Origin: an uncultured Colwellia sp.
Lineage (GTDB): Bacteria; Pseudomonadota; Gammaproteobacteria; Enterobacterales; Alteromonadaceae
DNA length: 64,000 bases
Assembly: GCA_913063325.1 (NCBI GenBank)
Contig: CAJXYE010000010.1
Span: 1-64,000 of the forward strand
Direction of reading: 5' to 3'
The notes under the pieces are model-generated. The model was not told the DNA's origin, did no database searches, and saw only the letters and a list, made by a program, of their open reading frames with translations. This document shows, in pieces, positions 53,346-64,000 of the stretch. The first letter of the stretch is position 1; each line of letters begins with the position of its first letter. The translations under genes and the position numbers were made by a program.

Positions 53346-54104
53346 TTAAACTGGGTTATCAATATCAACAAAGAGTACTTCAACTCCGTGCTCTTTCGCT
53401 AAATGTTCACCTAAAGCCTTTACGCCATAACGTTCAGTGGCGTGATGGCCGGCAGCAAAAAAATGAATATCCATTTCATGTGCAATGTGAGTTGTCTGCT
53501 CTGATACTTCTCCTGTTAAAAAAGCATCTATGCCCTGCTCAGCAGCCAGTTCGATATAGCCTTGACCACCACCAGAGCACCAAGCAATAGTTTTTATTGG
53601 TTTATTACTTTTTGCAGGGATATGCAGACATTCTCGCTCTAGGGTGCGATTAATTAACTTAGCTAAATCGTCGCTGCTACATTCATGCTTGAAATTTCCC
53701 TGCATTGCGACACTTAACGGGTTACCAAGCTCTAATGGGGCAACATCATCAATGTTAAATAACTTAGCTAGTTGTGCGTTGTTACCTAAGGTTGGATGAA
53801 TGTCTAACGGTAAATGATAAGCAAACAAGTTAATATCATTGACCAAAAGTGCCTTGATACGATCATGTTTCATACCACGAATTACATATGATTCGTTTTT
53901 CCAAAAATAGCCGTGATGCACCAATATAGCATTCGCTTTTTCACTGATAGCTCGTTCGATAAGCGCTTTAGAGGCAGTAACACCTGTGACTATTTTATTG
54001 ATGGTTTCACTCCCTTGAACTTGTAGTCCATTAGGTGTGAAGTCTTTTATTTGCTGTGGTTTTAACAGCTCTGTTAAGTAGCGTTCTAGTTCAATTGCAC
54101 GCAT
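53346..54104 (-). CDS. Nif3-like dinuclear metal centre protein
   Basis: FTPNGLQVQG, ILVHHGYFWKNE, AFLTGEVSEQTTHIAHEM, FFAAGHHATERYGV. Confidence 0.93.
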   Translation of the reverse strand: MRAIELERYLTELLKPQQIKDFTPNGLQVQGSETINKIVTGVTASKALIERAISEKANAILVHHGYFWKNESYVIRGMKHDRIKALLVNDINLFAYHLPLDIHPTLGNNAQLAKLFNIDDVAPLELGNPLSVAMQGNFKHECSSDDLAKLINRTLERECLHIPAKSNKPIKTIAWCSGGGQGYIELAAEQGIDAFLTGEVSEQTTHIAHEMDIHFFAAGHHATERYGVKALGEHLAKEHGVEVLFVDIDNPV

Positions 54105-54440
54105 CAGTATTTATGCTCTCAAGTTAGTTTTCAATATCATACGACATCAATCACTTTTTTGACACTCTAAGCGCGTGAACCCATTGAATATAAACACTGA
54201 TTTGCTGTATTCACCTGCAATAGTTTACTCTACCGAATAGAATTATTGCATACAATATACACTATAACACATTGATTATGTGTCAAAATGTTTTTGTTTC
54301 ATCTCATGAAAGTTTTTGATATAACTTTCATATCGTAGTTTACCTTTAATAACAGTTTGTTATAGGTTTGTTAACAAATCGTTATTATTGGTAAGTACAG
54401 ATACTTAAAAATAATTATAAATAAATCAAAGGAATATATA

Positions 54441-57032
54441 ATGAGATCTACACTGAGGAAGAAGCATTTACTTGCGCTAAGTATTTCAACGGCACTTCTA
54501 GCTGGTCAAAGTTTTAGTACTTTAGCAGCTGAAACTGAAGAAGTTGAACGAATAGAGATAACTGGCTCACATATCAAACGTACCAGCATGGAAGGTCCAT
54601 CTCCTGTTACCAGCCTCTCACAAGAAGATATTAAAAATTCTGGGGTTACCGACCTTATTAGCCTTTTTACTAAATTACCCATTGCTGGCCAAGGCACCTT
54701 TTCAACGCAAGCGAATAGTAGTGATGATACTGCAAATGGCGGCTCCTCCGTTTCTTTACGTGGCTTAGGTGCAGACTCAACTCTCATATTAATTAACGGC
54801 CGTCGTGTCTCAGTATCTCCTTTTGCTAAGGGCATAGATACCGCTTTTGTTGACATTAATAACATTCCACTTGCTGCTATAAAACGTGTAGATATTTTAA
54901 AAGATGGCGCTTCTGCCACCTACGGCTCTGACGCCATTGCCGGCGTTATTAATATTATCTTACGAGACGATGTTGAAGGCCCTGAATTAACCGCTAAGAT
55001 GGGTGCAACCGCTGACGGTGGTGGTGAAGAGCAAAGTATTAGTTTAGTTTTTGGTAATAGTTCCGACAACAGCAGTCATACTTTTATTTTAGAGTATTTT
55101 AATCGTGATGAAGTCCTTTATGCTGACAGAGCTTATTCAGCGACTTCCAACCAGTTAGCCCGTACTGGCGATCCTGATGCTACAGACTTTAGAAGCTCTG
55201 CAGGTATTCCAGGCACTATCGCGTTAAAAGATGATCCCACAAATAGACTAATAGACCTTTATGGTAATGACAAATGTGCCGCGGAAGATATTGATTTAGC
55301 AAATAATTTGTGTCGTTATGATTACGCACCGCCAATGAGTATGATTCCAGCTTCAGAACGTTTCAGCTGGAATTACATGGGTAAATATGAAATCAATGAC
55401 AATACCAGAGCTTTCACCGAATTAAATGGCCAAAACTCTAAATCAACGGTACGTGGTGCCGGTAGCCCAAGTTTTAATGAATTATTTATGGATGGCGATA
55501 ACCTTAACCACCCATTCGCCGATATGCCAAGCCATGAGTTTTATCAGCAAGATTTAACCATGCGTCGCAGAACGGTTGATATTGGTAACCGTGAAAAACG
55601 CGTTGATTCAGACTATTACCGTGTGATACTTGGTTTACAAGGTGAAATTAACGACTGGAACTGGGAAGGCGCTTATAGCTATATTAAAAGTAGCCAAGTT
55701 GAACGTGGCGTTAATGGCTTTCCAAATAAACGCCGTACTCAAGAAGCGATAGATAGTGGTTTATGGAACCCGTTTGAACCTTCAAGTAACTCTCAAGAAG
55801 CTTTAGATTATATTGAAACCACGACGACCCGTGTCGGTAAGTCGACTATGGAGTCTATCGACTTTAAAATCTCAGGACCTGTGTTGGAGATGCCTAGTGG
55901 TGAATTGATGATAGCACTTGGTACTGAATACCGTGAAGAGTCAATCAGCGATAACCCAGATGATCAATTTTTACGTGGTGAAGTCTTTGGTACTGAAGCG
56001 ACACAAGCCAATGGCTCTCGCGATAATTTATCTTTATTCGCTGAAGTAGCAATTCCAGTACTAGATACATTAGAAGTTCAAATTGCTGTTCGTTATGAAG
56101 ATTATAGTGACTTTGGCACTACCACAGATCCGAAAATAGCCTTTTTATGGTCACCAATGGAAGACTTAAGTCTTCGAGGCTCTTACGGTACTGCTTTTAG
56201 AGCACCTTCACTTCACCAACTAGGTTTAGGCCGAACAGATGAGTCGCCTAATCTTGTTGATACTATGCGTTGTGATGCAATTGGCAATCAAGACAGAGCC
56301 TGTGATCCACAAGAATATACCGCTGTATTTGAAGGTAACCCTGATTTAGGTCCTGAAACGTCTGAAAGTTATAACCTAGGTGTAATTTATAATATTACCG
56401 ACGATTTAAACTTTACTCTCGATTATTATAATTATGACATTACCGATATTATTGACTCTGATACTCAATTTGTCATGGATACTTATGGTCTAGATGGCAC
56501 GATTGTAGAACGTCGCCCAACGTCAATTGCTAATGATCCAGGTGAAGTCATCCAAGTAAATGATAGCTTCCAAAATATCGGTGATTTACAAACTTCAGGC
56601 ATTGATTTAGACCTTAGATACAATCTAGAAACGGGTGCTGGTACCTTTAAATTTGGTTACGTAATGAATTATGTGCTTAGTTTTGAAGATCATAAAAACA
56701 CCAAAGAAGGTGGTTTTGAACAGCCTCAAATGCGCTGGACAACTTCTATTGATTGGGTATTAGATAATGTTAGCGCCCGAGCTGCTATAAACTATGTTGA
56801 TTCGTTTGAGCAAGAAGCCTCACTGAACTTGAGTCAAAATGTTGATGCTATGGTTACGCTTGATGCATCTATTAATTACTTTGGTTTTGAAGACTTGGTA
56901 TTAACGGTTGGTGCAACAAACTTAACAAACGAAGAGCCTCCTTTTGCTTACCATGATTTTATGGGCTTTGCAGTAAATGTGCATAGTGGTCAAGGTCGAT
57001 TTGCTTACGCACAAGCAAGTTATAAGTTCTAG
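54441..57032 (+). CDS. TonB-dependent receptor
   Basis: Plug domain VSLRGLGADSTLILINGRR...KDGASATYGSDAIAGVINII; C-terminal aromatic YKF. Confidence 0.95.
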   Translation: MRSTLRKKHLLALSISTALLAGQSFSTLAAETEEVERIEITGSHIKRTSMEGPSPVTSLSQEDIKNSGVTDLISLFTKLPIAGQGTFSTQANSSDDTANGGSSVSLRGLGADSTLILINGRRVSVSPFAKGIDTAFVDINNIPLAAIKRVDILKDGASATYGSDAIAGVINIILRDDVEGPELTAKMGATADGGGEEQSISLVFGNSSDNSSHTFILEYFNRDEVLYADRAYSATSNQLARTGDPDATDFRSSAGIPGTIALKDDPTNRLIDLYGNDKCAAEDIDLANNLCRYDYAPPMSMIPASERFSWNYMGKYEINDNTRAFTELNGQNSKSTVRGAGSPSFNELFMDGDNLNHPFADMPSHEFYQQDLTMRRRTVDIGNREKRVDSDYYRVILGLQGEINDWNWEGAYSYIKSSQVERGVNGFPNKRRTQEAIDSGLWNPFEPSSNSQEALDYIETTTTRVGKSTMESIDFKISGPVLEMPSGELMIALGTEYREESISDNPDDQFLRGEVFGTEATQANGSRDNLSLFAEVAIPVLDTLEVQIAVRYEDYSDFGTTTDPKIAFLWSPMEDLSLRGSYGTAFRAPSLHQLGLGRTDESPNLVDTMRCDAIGNQDRACDPQEYTAVFEGNPDLGPETSESYNLGVIYNITDDLNFTLDYYNYDITDIIDSDTQFVMDTYGLDGTIVERRPTSIANDPGEVIQVNDSFQNIGDLQTSGIDLDLRYNLETGAGTFKFGYVMNYVLSFEDHKNTKEGGFEQPQMRWTTSIDWVLDNVSARAAINYVDSFEQEASLNLSQNVDAMVTLDASINYFGFEDLVLTVGATNLTNEEPPFAYHDFMGFAVNVHSGQGRFAYAQASYKF

Positions 57033-57084
57033 TTCTAGTTCTAGTTCTAGTTCTAGTTCTAGTTCTAGTTCTAGTTCTAGTTCT
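57025..57084 (+). repeat. (AGTTCT)10 hexanucleotide tract spanning the TonB receptor stop codon
   Basis: Ten direct copies counted. Confidence 0.97.
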
Positions 57085-57113
57085 TAAGAATAAAGCTAAA
57101 GAAAATAGTTAAT

Positions 57114-57150
57114 AAAAGGCAAAATCATTTATCATGATTTTGCCTTTTTT
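57114..57150. terminator. Rho-independent terminator
   Basis: aaaaggcaaaatcat-ttatc-atgattttgcctttttt. Confidence 0.9.
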
Positions 57151-57167
57151 ATGCACTATTTATGAGG

Positions 57168-57920
57168 TTATTTATCCGCGTTAGATTTATGTGTGCGTAA
57201 AGTGGTTGCTTTTACCGGTTGAAAACCCGGTCTGATCTGCCATTTTGGTTTAATCGGTGTTAACGGTAGTACACGTTTTTTTGCAACGATAACATAAACA
57301 GACCCTAAGGCTGGTAGGTAGTTTTTGGCAAAGGTATGCCACTTTTGTTGTAAACTTTCACTACCCACTTTGCCTGTTAAGTTGCTATGTAAACAACGTT
57401 GATCAGCTAAAATTTCAAACCCCATCAAATGTAACCAATCTTTGACTCGCATCGGTGAAAAAAAATGTTCATTCCATGGTGTTTTGTTTCGTCTATACGG
57501 TAATAAGCGATTTAAACCAACAAGACTTAACGGATTAAAACCAGTTAACACTAAATACCCATTAGGGATCAGCACTCTGTTTGCTTCGCGGACCACATGA
57601 TGAGGATCAAGAGAAAATTCTAAGGCATGACTCAACAAACACACATCAACGCTGTGTTCTTGCAGGGGTAAATCATCAATATCTCCTACCACATCAGTCA
57701 GATTATTTTTAATACTAATATTTACTTGATGATTTATAGTGCAGTCGGGGATTTCAATTTCACTACTTAAAGCACCAAGCTTAATTAAATGATAACCAAA
57801 GAATTTTGACCACCATGGAGCAAGCTCTTGCTCTATCGCCTTTTTAATTACTTCCCCATTTGGCAGGTCTTGCCATGAGTGAGGATAATGCGGTTGTCGA
57901 AAAGCTAACGCAGGTTTCAT
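57168..57920 (-). CDS. SAM-dependent methyltransferase
   Basis: DLPLQEHSVDVCLLSHALEFSLDPHHVVREANRVLIPNGYLVLTGFNP. Confidence 0.87.
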   Translation of the reverse strand: MKPALAFRQPHYPHSWQDLPNGEVIKKAIEQELAPWWSKFFGYHLIKLGALSSEIEIPDCTINHQVNISIKNNLTDVVGDIDDLPLQEHSVDVCLLSHALEFSLDPHHVVREANRVLIPNGYLVLTGFNPLSLVGLNRLLPYRRNKTPWNEHFFSPMRVKDWLHLMGFEILADQRCLHSNLTGKVGSESLQQKWHTFAKNYLPALGSVYVIVAKKRVLPLTPIKPKWQIRPGFQPVKATTLRTHKSNADK

Positions 57921-58012
57921 AGAGTCTTCTCTAGGCGTATAATGGAATTAATACCAAGTTGATTAAGTATCTTCTTATCTCAGTATATAACGAACTAAAG
58001 GTAAAATCTCAT

Positions 58013-58810
58013 ATGGCTAATTCTCAACCAGTAGTTACGGCAATTAACGCTTTTAATGATAATTACATTTGGGCTATTTCCAGTAAAATAAACAATAAAA
58101 TAGCACTTGTCGATCCCGGTGATGCTTTAGTATGTATCGCGTATATTCAAAAAAATAACGCAATCCTATCTGATATATTGATTACCCATCACCATAAAGA
58201 TCATGTGGGGGGTATTAAAGAGTTACTTGAGTATGCCGAAAGTAAAGGCTGGCCGGTAACGGTTTACGGCCCAGCGAGTGAAAACATTAAACTGCTTGAG
58301 GTAACGCTTAAAGAAAATGATACCGTCAACTTAGCTGAGCTTAATTGTCAGTTTACTGTACTCGACCTACCAGGCCATACAAAAGGCCACATTGCTTATC
58401 ATAACGATAAGGTGATTTTTTGTGGTGATACTTTATTTTCAGGGGGCTGTGGTCGATTATTTGAGGGTACAGCTAAACAAATGCACCACTCTCTTGCTAA
58501 GTTGTCGAACTTACCCGCTGATACCTTAATCTATTGCGCTCATGAATATACTCAAGCGAACTTGGCTTTTGCCTTAGCTGTTGAACCCAACAATAGTGAT
58601 CTGCATAACTATGTAGCGCAAGTAAATAAAAAGCGTCAACAAAACCAAGCGACTATCCCCAGTAATATAGCGCAAGAACTGCAGATAAACCCTTTTCTAC
58701 GGTGTCATGAACAGTCAATTAAGCAAGCGGCACAATCTTATAGTAAACAAGAGCAAGTCTGTGAAAGTGACGTATTTTCGGTTATCCGAGCATGGAAAGA
58801 CAACTTTTAG
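58013..58810 (+). CDS. gloB: Hydroxyacylglutathione hydrolase (glyoxalase II)
   Basis: FNDNYIWAI, THHHKDHVGG, GHTKGHIAYH, CGDTLFSGGCGRLFEG; ATG at 58013 fits better than the ORF start at 57959. Confidence 0.94.
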   Translation: MANSQPVVTAINAFNDNYIWAISSKINNKIALVDPGDALVCIAYIQKNNAILSDILITHHHKDHVGGIKELLEYAESKGWPVTVYGPASENIKLLEVTLKENDTVNLAELNCQFTVLDLPGHTKGHIAYHNDKVIFCGDTLFSGGCGRLFEGTAKQMHHSLAKLSNLPADTLIYCAHEYTQANLAFALAVEPNNSDLHNYVAQVNKKRQQNQATIPSNIAQELQINPFLRCHEQSIKQAAQSYSKQEQVCESDVFSVIRAWKDNF

Positions 58811-58915
58811 TAACCGGGGTTTAATCCCTTTATAGCGGGAACTATTTTTAACTATTGATTAATTATGCTAATCTGCTTAATCATTTTTTAATTCCCGCTT
58901 ATTTACTGGTTATTC

Positions 58916-60556
58916 ATGAAGTATTTATTATTACCCGTTGTAGTTCTCCTATCAGGCTGTCAAAGCCTACCCCAAAGTGATGATAATTCCGTCGCTGATA
59001 CTCACATTCAAACCGCAAACTCAGTTGAAATAAATCAAGCGCTATTAGCTGATGAGAGCATTGATGTTATCCATCCTATTGCTGATATTGATTTTTCTTT
59101 AAATAACACCTTAAAAGATCAAAAAGCCATTGATGAGAATAATATTTGGCCACGTATTCGTAGCCAAATAACCTTTGATATTCCAGAACACAAACGTCTT
59201 GTCTCCCAGCGAAACTGGTACGTCAAACATCCTAGTTACCTTAAACGTGTCGCTAAGCGCGCAGAGCCATTTCTTCACTACATTGTTGAAGAATTAGAAA
59301 AAAATGATATGCCAATTGAGTTGGCTCTTTTACCTATTGTAGAAAGTGCTTTTGATCCCTTTGCTTATTCACATGGTCGCGCTTCAGGCATGTGGCAATT
59401 TGTACCCGGTACCGGTGAACGCTTTGGTATGAAGCAAAACTGGTGGTATGACGGCAGACGTGATGTCGTAGCTTCAACCGAAGGCGCGATTAAATACCTC
59501 AAGTATTTAAATAAGTATTTTGATGGTGACTGGATGCTTGCATTAGCCGCTTATAATTCAGGAGAAGGTCGTGTTAGCAGGGCTGTAAAAAAGAATAAAA
59601 AACTAGGAAAGCCAACTGATTTTTGGTCACTTGACTTACCAAGAGAAACTCGTGCTTACGTTCCAAAGTTATTAGCATTGGCTGATATTATCAAACGTCC
59701 TGAAGACTTTAATTTATCACTTTATTCAATTGATAATAAAAGTGTTTTAACTCAGGTTGATATTAAATCACAACTCGATTTAGCAAAAGCGGCAACCCTA
59801 GCTGGCTTGTCTCTAGCTGAATTACAGCGTTTAAATCCTGGCTTCAACCGCTGGGCGACAGATCCAGATGGTCCTCACCGCTTATTATTACCCTCTCACA
59901 GTGTCGAAAAATTTGAGCTTGGTCTGAATAAACTGAGTAAAAAAGACAGACTTGCGTGGCAACGTTATAAAATTAAAAACGGTGATAACTTAGGGCTTAT
60001 TGCCAATAAATTTAATACCCGTGTTGATTTAATACAACAAGTGAATAACATCGATGGTAACCAAATTCGTGCAGGTAAACACTTACTTATCCCAGTTGCA
60101 GCAAAATCACTCGACAGTTATGTTTTCTCACAAGAACAACGCATTGCTAAAAAACAAAGTAGACCACAGAAAGGTCGAAAAGTGGTTCATACAGTTAAAT
60201 CTGGTGATAATTTATGGGACATAGGCCGTAAATATAAAGTAAATAGCAAGAGTATTGCAAAATGGAATGGCTTTGCGCCAAGGGATACCTTAAAGCTGGG
60301 TCAAACATTGGTTATTTGGCAAAAAGAGACTAGCAAATCAAGCTATGCCAACAATAGAACGGGTAACAAGGTAGAGAATGCCATTATGCGTAACATTACT
60401 TATAAAGTTCGCCGCGGGGATTCTTTTGCTCGCATAGCGGATAAGTTCAATGTGCGCATTAGTGATATAGAACGTTGGAACAATCTTGATCGGAAAAAAT
60501 ACTTACAACCCGGTCAACGATTAAAACTTGCTGTTGATGTAACTAATAATATTTAA
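58916..60556 (+). CDS. mltD: Membrane-bound lytic murein transglycosylase D with LysM repeats
   Basis: Lipobox LLSGCQS; ALLPIVESAFDPFAYSHGRASGMWQFVPGTGERFG; three LysM-like repeats. Confidence 0.95.
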   Translation: MKYLLLPVVVLLSGCQSLPQSDDNSVADTHIQTANSVEINQALLADESIDVIHPIADIDFSLNNTLKDQKAIDENNIWPRIRSQITFDIPEHKRLVSQRNWYVKHPSYLKRVAKRAEPFLHYIVEELEKNDMPIELALLPIVESAFDPFAYSHGRASGMWQFVPGTGERFGMKQNWWYDGRRDVVASTEGAIKYLKYLNKYFDGDWMLALAAYNSGEGRVSRAVKKNKKLGKPTDFWSLDLPRETRAYVPKLLALADIIKRPEDFNLSLYSIDNKSVLTQVDIKSQLDLAKAATLAGLSLAELQRLNPGFNRWATDPDGPHRLLLPSHSVEKFELGLNKLSKKDRLAWQRYKIKNGDNLGLIANKFNTRVDLIQQVNNIDGNQIRAGKHLLIPVAAKSLDSYVFSQEQRIAKKQSRPQKGRKVVHTVKSGDNLWDIGRKYKVNSKSIAKWNGFAPRDTLKLGQTLVIWQKETSKSSYANNRTGNKVENAIMRNITYKVRRGDSFARIADKFNVRISDIERWNNLDRKKYLQPGQRLKLAVDVTNNI

Positions 60557-60577
60557 CCGCTAGTTATCAAAAGTACC

Positions 60578-60607
60578 AAAAAAAACGAGCAGTATTGCTC
60601 GTTTTTT
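60578..60607. terminator. Rho-independent terminator
   Basis: aaaaaaacgagca-gtat-tgctcgtttttt. Confidence 0.9.
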
Positions 60608-60639
60608 CTTTTATTATTAATTTAAATTAGCCTAGCAAA

Positions 60640-61239
60640 CTATAAACGCTGACTAGTAAAGTCGATAAAGAATGTTTGTGTTTTATTTTCAACCTCTACC
60701 GTTACCCATAAACGCCAAACCATCTGTTCTTCACTACAACTTGCCAATAGACTTTGCGCAAGATAAATACCTTCATTAGCCCCTTGCTCGAAGAAAACAG
60801 GTACCTTGCCCATAAACATCTCCTTACCTTCAAGATAAGCTGATACTTTAGTTATGCTTTTCTGAATACTGTGTACCGTACTTTGCTCATTACTCTGTTT
60901 AGTATTGTGCTCTGAATTCTGTTGAAGGTGAGACAATTCAATAAAAAACGGTAATTCAGTTTTAACATTCTCTGATAGCTGTTGTTGAGAAAATTTTAGA
61001 TTGAAACTACCTAAGTCGGTAGTCACTTCACATTGACTCTGACTCTTAATACATTGTAATCTTGATGGATTATTAATATTTACAGCACTACTTTCAGCCA
61101 CAGGTTTACAGCCACTGACGAACAATATAAGACCGACCAATATAACCCCAACAAATATAATTTTTCTTAACACGTTATTAAATCCTATATATTTACACTC
61201 TGAATTAACGACCTTGTACTGTAACATTGTTATTATCAA
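60640..61239 (-). CDS. Hypothetical lipoprotein/membrane-anchored protein
   Basis: ORF with TM segment ending LFVSGCKP; adjacent to fnr/cco. Confidence 0.6.
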   Translation of the reverse strand: MIITMLQYKVVNSECKYIGFNNVLRKIIFVGVILVGLILFVSGCKPVAESSAVNINNPSRLQCIKSQSQCEVTTDLGSFNLKFSQQQLSENVKTELPFFIELSHLQQNSEHNTKQSNEQSTVHSIQKSITKVSAYLEGKEMFMGKVPVFFEQGANEGIYLAQSLLASCSEEQMVWRLWVTVEVENKTQTFFIDFTSQRL

Positions 61240-61315
61240 CTAACGCCCGTAAACTAGCTAGTCTAAGTATTAACTAGTCTAAGTACTAGCTATCTAAATT
61301 ACTCGTGGTAAGTAA

Positions 61316-62086
61316 ATGACCCTGCCTAGTAAATCAAAAAATAAAGCCCCCTCACGCTTCATAGACTGCAAAAATTGCTCAATGCAAGCAATCTGTCAGC
61401 CTATTGGCTCTGAAGATCAATCCATTGATTTAAGCAATAATTACTTAACCAAACGTATTGAGATAAGTGCTGAGCAAAATGCGTCACAACATCTTAACCA
61501 AGCAGCTGGCGCAAAACTGTTTGAGCAGGCTAAACCACTAACGGCAATATTTGCTGTATGTTCAGGTACCTTCAAACTAACTCAGAAAAATGAAGAAGGT
61601 ATTGAAAAGGTGATAGGTTTTCGCTTCCCTGGTGAACTTATCGCAGAAGACGCCTTATTTCTAGAAAGTTATAACTACAGTGCCGTTGCCCTAGGCGATA
61701 ATTCAGTTTGTGAGGTTTTTGTCGAAAAACTTTCTGCTTGCTCAAAATTAGCTCCACAATTACAACTAAATTTGATCCGGTTACTAACAAAGCAAAGCTA
61801 CCAACAGCAATGTAATAGCCAAGCTCTAGTAGGTAAAAAGTCTGCCGAGTCTTTGTTGGCCGCTTTTTTACTGAATATTTGCCAACGTAGTGCAAAACAC
61901 TCGGGAAATAGTGCAAAATTAAGCCTGACCATTAGTCGTCATGATATCGCGTGCTTCTTAGGCATGCGTCGTGAGACTTTAAGCCGTTTATTATCAAAAC
62001 TCCAACAAGAACAACTTATTAAAATCAGTGGCAAACAACTGTCTTTATTAGCCATAGATACCTTACGCCAGCTTGCTAATAATTAA
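61316..62086 (+). CDS. fnr: FNR-type CRP-family oxygen-responsive regulator
   Basis: CKNCSMQAIC N-terminal cysteine cluster; VCEVF fourth Cys; HTH ISRHDIACFLGMRRETLSRLLSKLQ. Confidence 0.92.
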   Translation: MTLPSKSKNKAPSRFIDCKNCSMQAICQPIGSEDQSIDLSNNYLTKRIEISAEQNASQHLNQAAGAKLFEQAKPLTAIFAVCSGTFKLTQKNEEGIEKVIGFRFPGELIAEDALFLESYNYSAVALGDNSVCEVFVEKLSACSKLAPQLQLNLIRLLTKQSYQQQCNSQALVGKKSAESLLAAFLLNICQRSAKHSGNSAKLSLTISRHDIACFLGMRRETLSRLLSKLQQEQLIKISGKQLSLLAIDTLRQLANN

Positions 62087-62301
62087 TATCCTCTACTCCT
62101 TTTAGCCCAGCAAGGTTTATATCTCCCATTCGCTTTTAATTTACTGAAAAGGGTCTATAAATAAGGCTATAGCAATTTGCGTCATATTTAGTTTGAATGA
62201 AAAATAAACAGGGGAGTAATTCCTGCTAACTCATTGAGTTTTTATTACCTTTTCATTTGGAAGTAAATATCCATATTTGATTTAGGGCTAATTCTCTTTT
62301 A

Positions 62302-62315
62302 TTGATCTACATCAA
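62302..62315. promoter_or_regulatory. FNR box upstream of ccoN
   Basis: TTGATctacATCAA, exact consensus palindrome. Confidence 0.85.
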
Positions 62316-62532
62316 ATTTAAACGCGCATAGTTGTTGATTTATATCCTCTGCAAAGGGTAAAATTGCTGGGATTTTGACACATTTACTTACACGGATGTG
62401 ACATATCTCACAGCTCAATGAGCAAACACATAGAATTAGTATAAATTGTGTCCTATATCTAAGGCTTTTCATGTTTAGGTATTACAGCAAGAGATACTTT
62501 CTGTTTAATAATAACACTGCGGAATCCTTAAC

Positions 62533-63957
62533 ATGACCACAAGTAATACGTCAGCAGTAGACTACAACTTCGATGTTGTACGTCAATTTACTGTAATGAC
62601 TGTAATCTGGGGAATCGTTGGTACACTAGTAGGTGTACTTATCGCGGCACAATTAATTTGGCCTGCGTTAAACTTCGATACACCTTGGTTAACCTACTCC
62701 CGTCTTCGTCCACTTCATACTAATGCTGTAATTTTTGCTTTTGGTACAAGTGCTTTATTTGCTACTTCTTATTACGTTGTGCAACGTACTTGTCAAACAC
62801 GTTTGTTTGGCGGTAAATTAGCAGCTTTCACCTTTTGGGGTTGGCAAGCAGTCATTGTTGCTGCGGTAATTACCTTACCTTTAGGTTATACCTCATCAAA
62901 AGAATATGCTGAACTAGAGTGGCCAATTGATATTCTTATAGCCGTGGTTTGGATTTCCTACGCCATTGTTTTCTTTGGTACGTTAATTAAACGTAAAACT
63001 TCACATATTTACGTTGCCAACTGGTTCTTTGGTGGTTTTATTATTACGGTTGCGGTATTGCACATTGGTAACTCAATGGTAATCCCTGTATCGGCAATGA
63101 AGTCATACTCTATCTACTCTGGTGCTATCGATGCCATGATGCAGTGGTGGTATGGACATAACGCCGTTGGTTTCTTATTAACTGCTGGTTTCTTAGGTAT
63201 GATGTATTACTTCGTACCAAAACAAGCGGAACGTCCTGTTTACTCATACCGTTTATCTATTGTTCACTTCTGGGCATTGGTTTCTTTATATATTTGGGCT
63301 GGTCCTCATCACCTACATTACACTGCATTGCCTGATTGGGCACAGTCTGTTGGTATGGTAATGTCTATCGTATTATTCCTACCTTCATGGGGTGGTATGA
63401 TCAACGGTATTATGACCTTATCTGGTGCTTGGCATAAACTTCGTACTGACCCTATTTTACGTTTCTTAATCGTTTCATTATCTTTCTACGGTATGTCTAC
63501 CTTTGAAGGACCAATGATGGCGATAAAATCAGTAAATGCATTATCTCATTACACTGATTGGACTGTTGGTCACGTACATTCTGGCGCACTAGGTTGGGTT
63601 GCTATGATTTCAATTGGTGCTATGTACCACTTGATCCCCGTTTTATTCAATCAAGGTCGTATGTTCAGCATCCGCCTTATTAACGTGCATTTTTGGTTAC
63701 ACACTTCAGGCGTAGTACTTTATATTGTTGCTATGTGGATTTCTGGTGTAATGCAAGGGTTAATGTGGAGAGCGGTAAACAGTGACGGTACCTTAACGTA
63801 CAGTTTTGTTGAAAGTTTAACAGCCTCTTACCCATTCTACTTTATACGTTTCGTTGGTGGTGTATTAATCGTTGCTGGTTTCATCTTAATGGCCTACAAC
63901 ATGTTTAAAACAATTTATGCGAAAGACGCAAGTCTTAAGCCTATTGAAGCTGCATAA
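62533..63957 (+). CDS. ccoN: cbb3-type cytochrome c oxidase subunit I
   Basis: [62 protein letters not shown]. Confidence 0.97.
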   Translation: MTTSNTSAVDYNFDVVRQFTVMTVIWGIVGTLVGVLIAAQLIWPALNFDTPWLTYSRLRPLHTNAVIFAFGTSALFATSYYVVQRTCQTRLFGGKLAAFTFWGWQAVIVAAVITLPLGYTSSKEYAELEWPIDILIAVVWISYAIVFFGTLIKRKTSHIYVANWFFGGFIITVAVLHIGNSMVIPVSAMKSYSIYSGAIDAMMQWWYGHNAVGFLLTAGFLGMMYYFVPKQAERPVYSYRLSIVHFWALVSLYIWAGPHHLHYTALPDWAQSVGMVMSIVLFLPSWGGMINGIMTLSGAWHKLRTDPILRFLIVSLSFYGMSTFEGPMMAIKSVNALSHYTDWTVGHVHSGALGWVAMISIGAMYHLIPVLFNQGRMFSIRLINVHFWLHTSGVVLYIVAMWISGVMQGLMWRAVNSDGTLTYSFVESLTASYPFYFIRFVGGVLIVAGFILMAYNMFKTIYAKDASLKPIEAA

Positions 63958-63968
63958 GGAGAACAGAC

Positions 63969-64000
63969 ATGAAAAATTCACATGAAAAAGTTGAAAAGAA
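63969..64000 (+). CDS. Start of the next cco gene (ccoO candidate), cut by the window end
   Basis: ATGAAAAATTCACATGAAAAAGTTGAAAAG directly after ccoN with an aggaga RBS. Confidence 0.6.
   Translation, partial: MKNSHEKVEK

Overview
The window is chromosomal DNA from a marine gammaproteobacterium. Gene content and codon style suggest Alteromonadales/Colwellia-like; this is inferred, not searched. About half (290-32077, nearly all minus strand) is one large exopolysaccharide/capsule locus: VpsP-like protein, PHP-type tyrosine phosphatase, Wzc-like co-polymerase, Wza-like export protein, beta-barrel protein, WcaJ-type initiating transferase, GDP-mannose/GDP-fucose genes, several glycosyl- and acyltransferases, Wzy and Wzx candidates, a UDP-glucuronate epimerase, Ugd and WecC/WecB. 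The locus carries recombination scars: a gmd 5' remnant, two decayed epimerase copies (one fused to an ISAs1-type transposase tail), a lapG remnant and a duplicated promoter region. Next come a LapG-like protease, a LapD-like degenerate GGDEF/EAL receptor, a secreted repeat protein and an O-antigen-ligase-like protein. The rest is mostly housekeeping: FKBP PPIase, a Phd/RelE-type TA pair, sbcB, a heme-motif MCP, gpx/ohrR, an IS110/IS1111-type element, lysC with a lysine riboswitch, elyC-like, Nif3-like, a TonB receptor, gloB, mltD, fnr and ccoN. The most unusual signal is a dense system of hairpin (REP-like) repeats. Their stems co-vary, they form tandem arrays with a fixed linker, and they repeatedly appear nested inside one another at the same internal position. 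No CRISPR, rRNA, tRNA or prophage was recognised.
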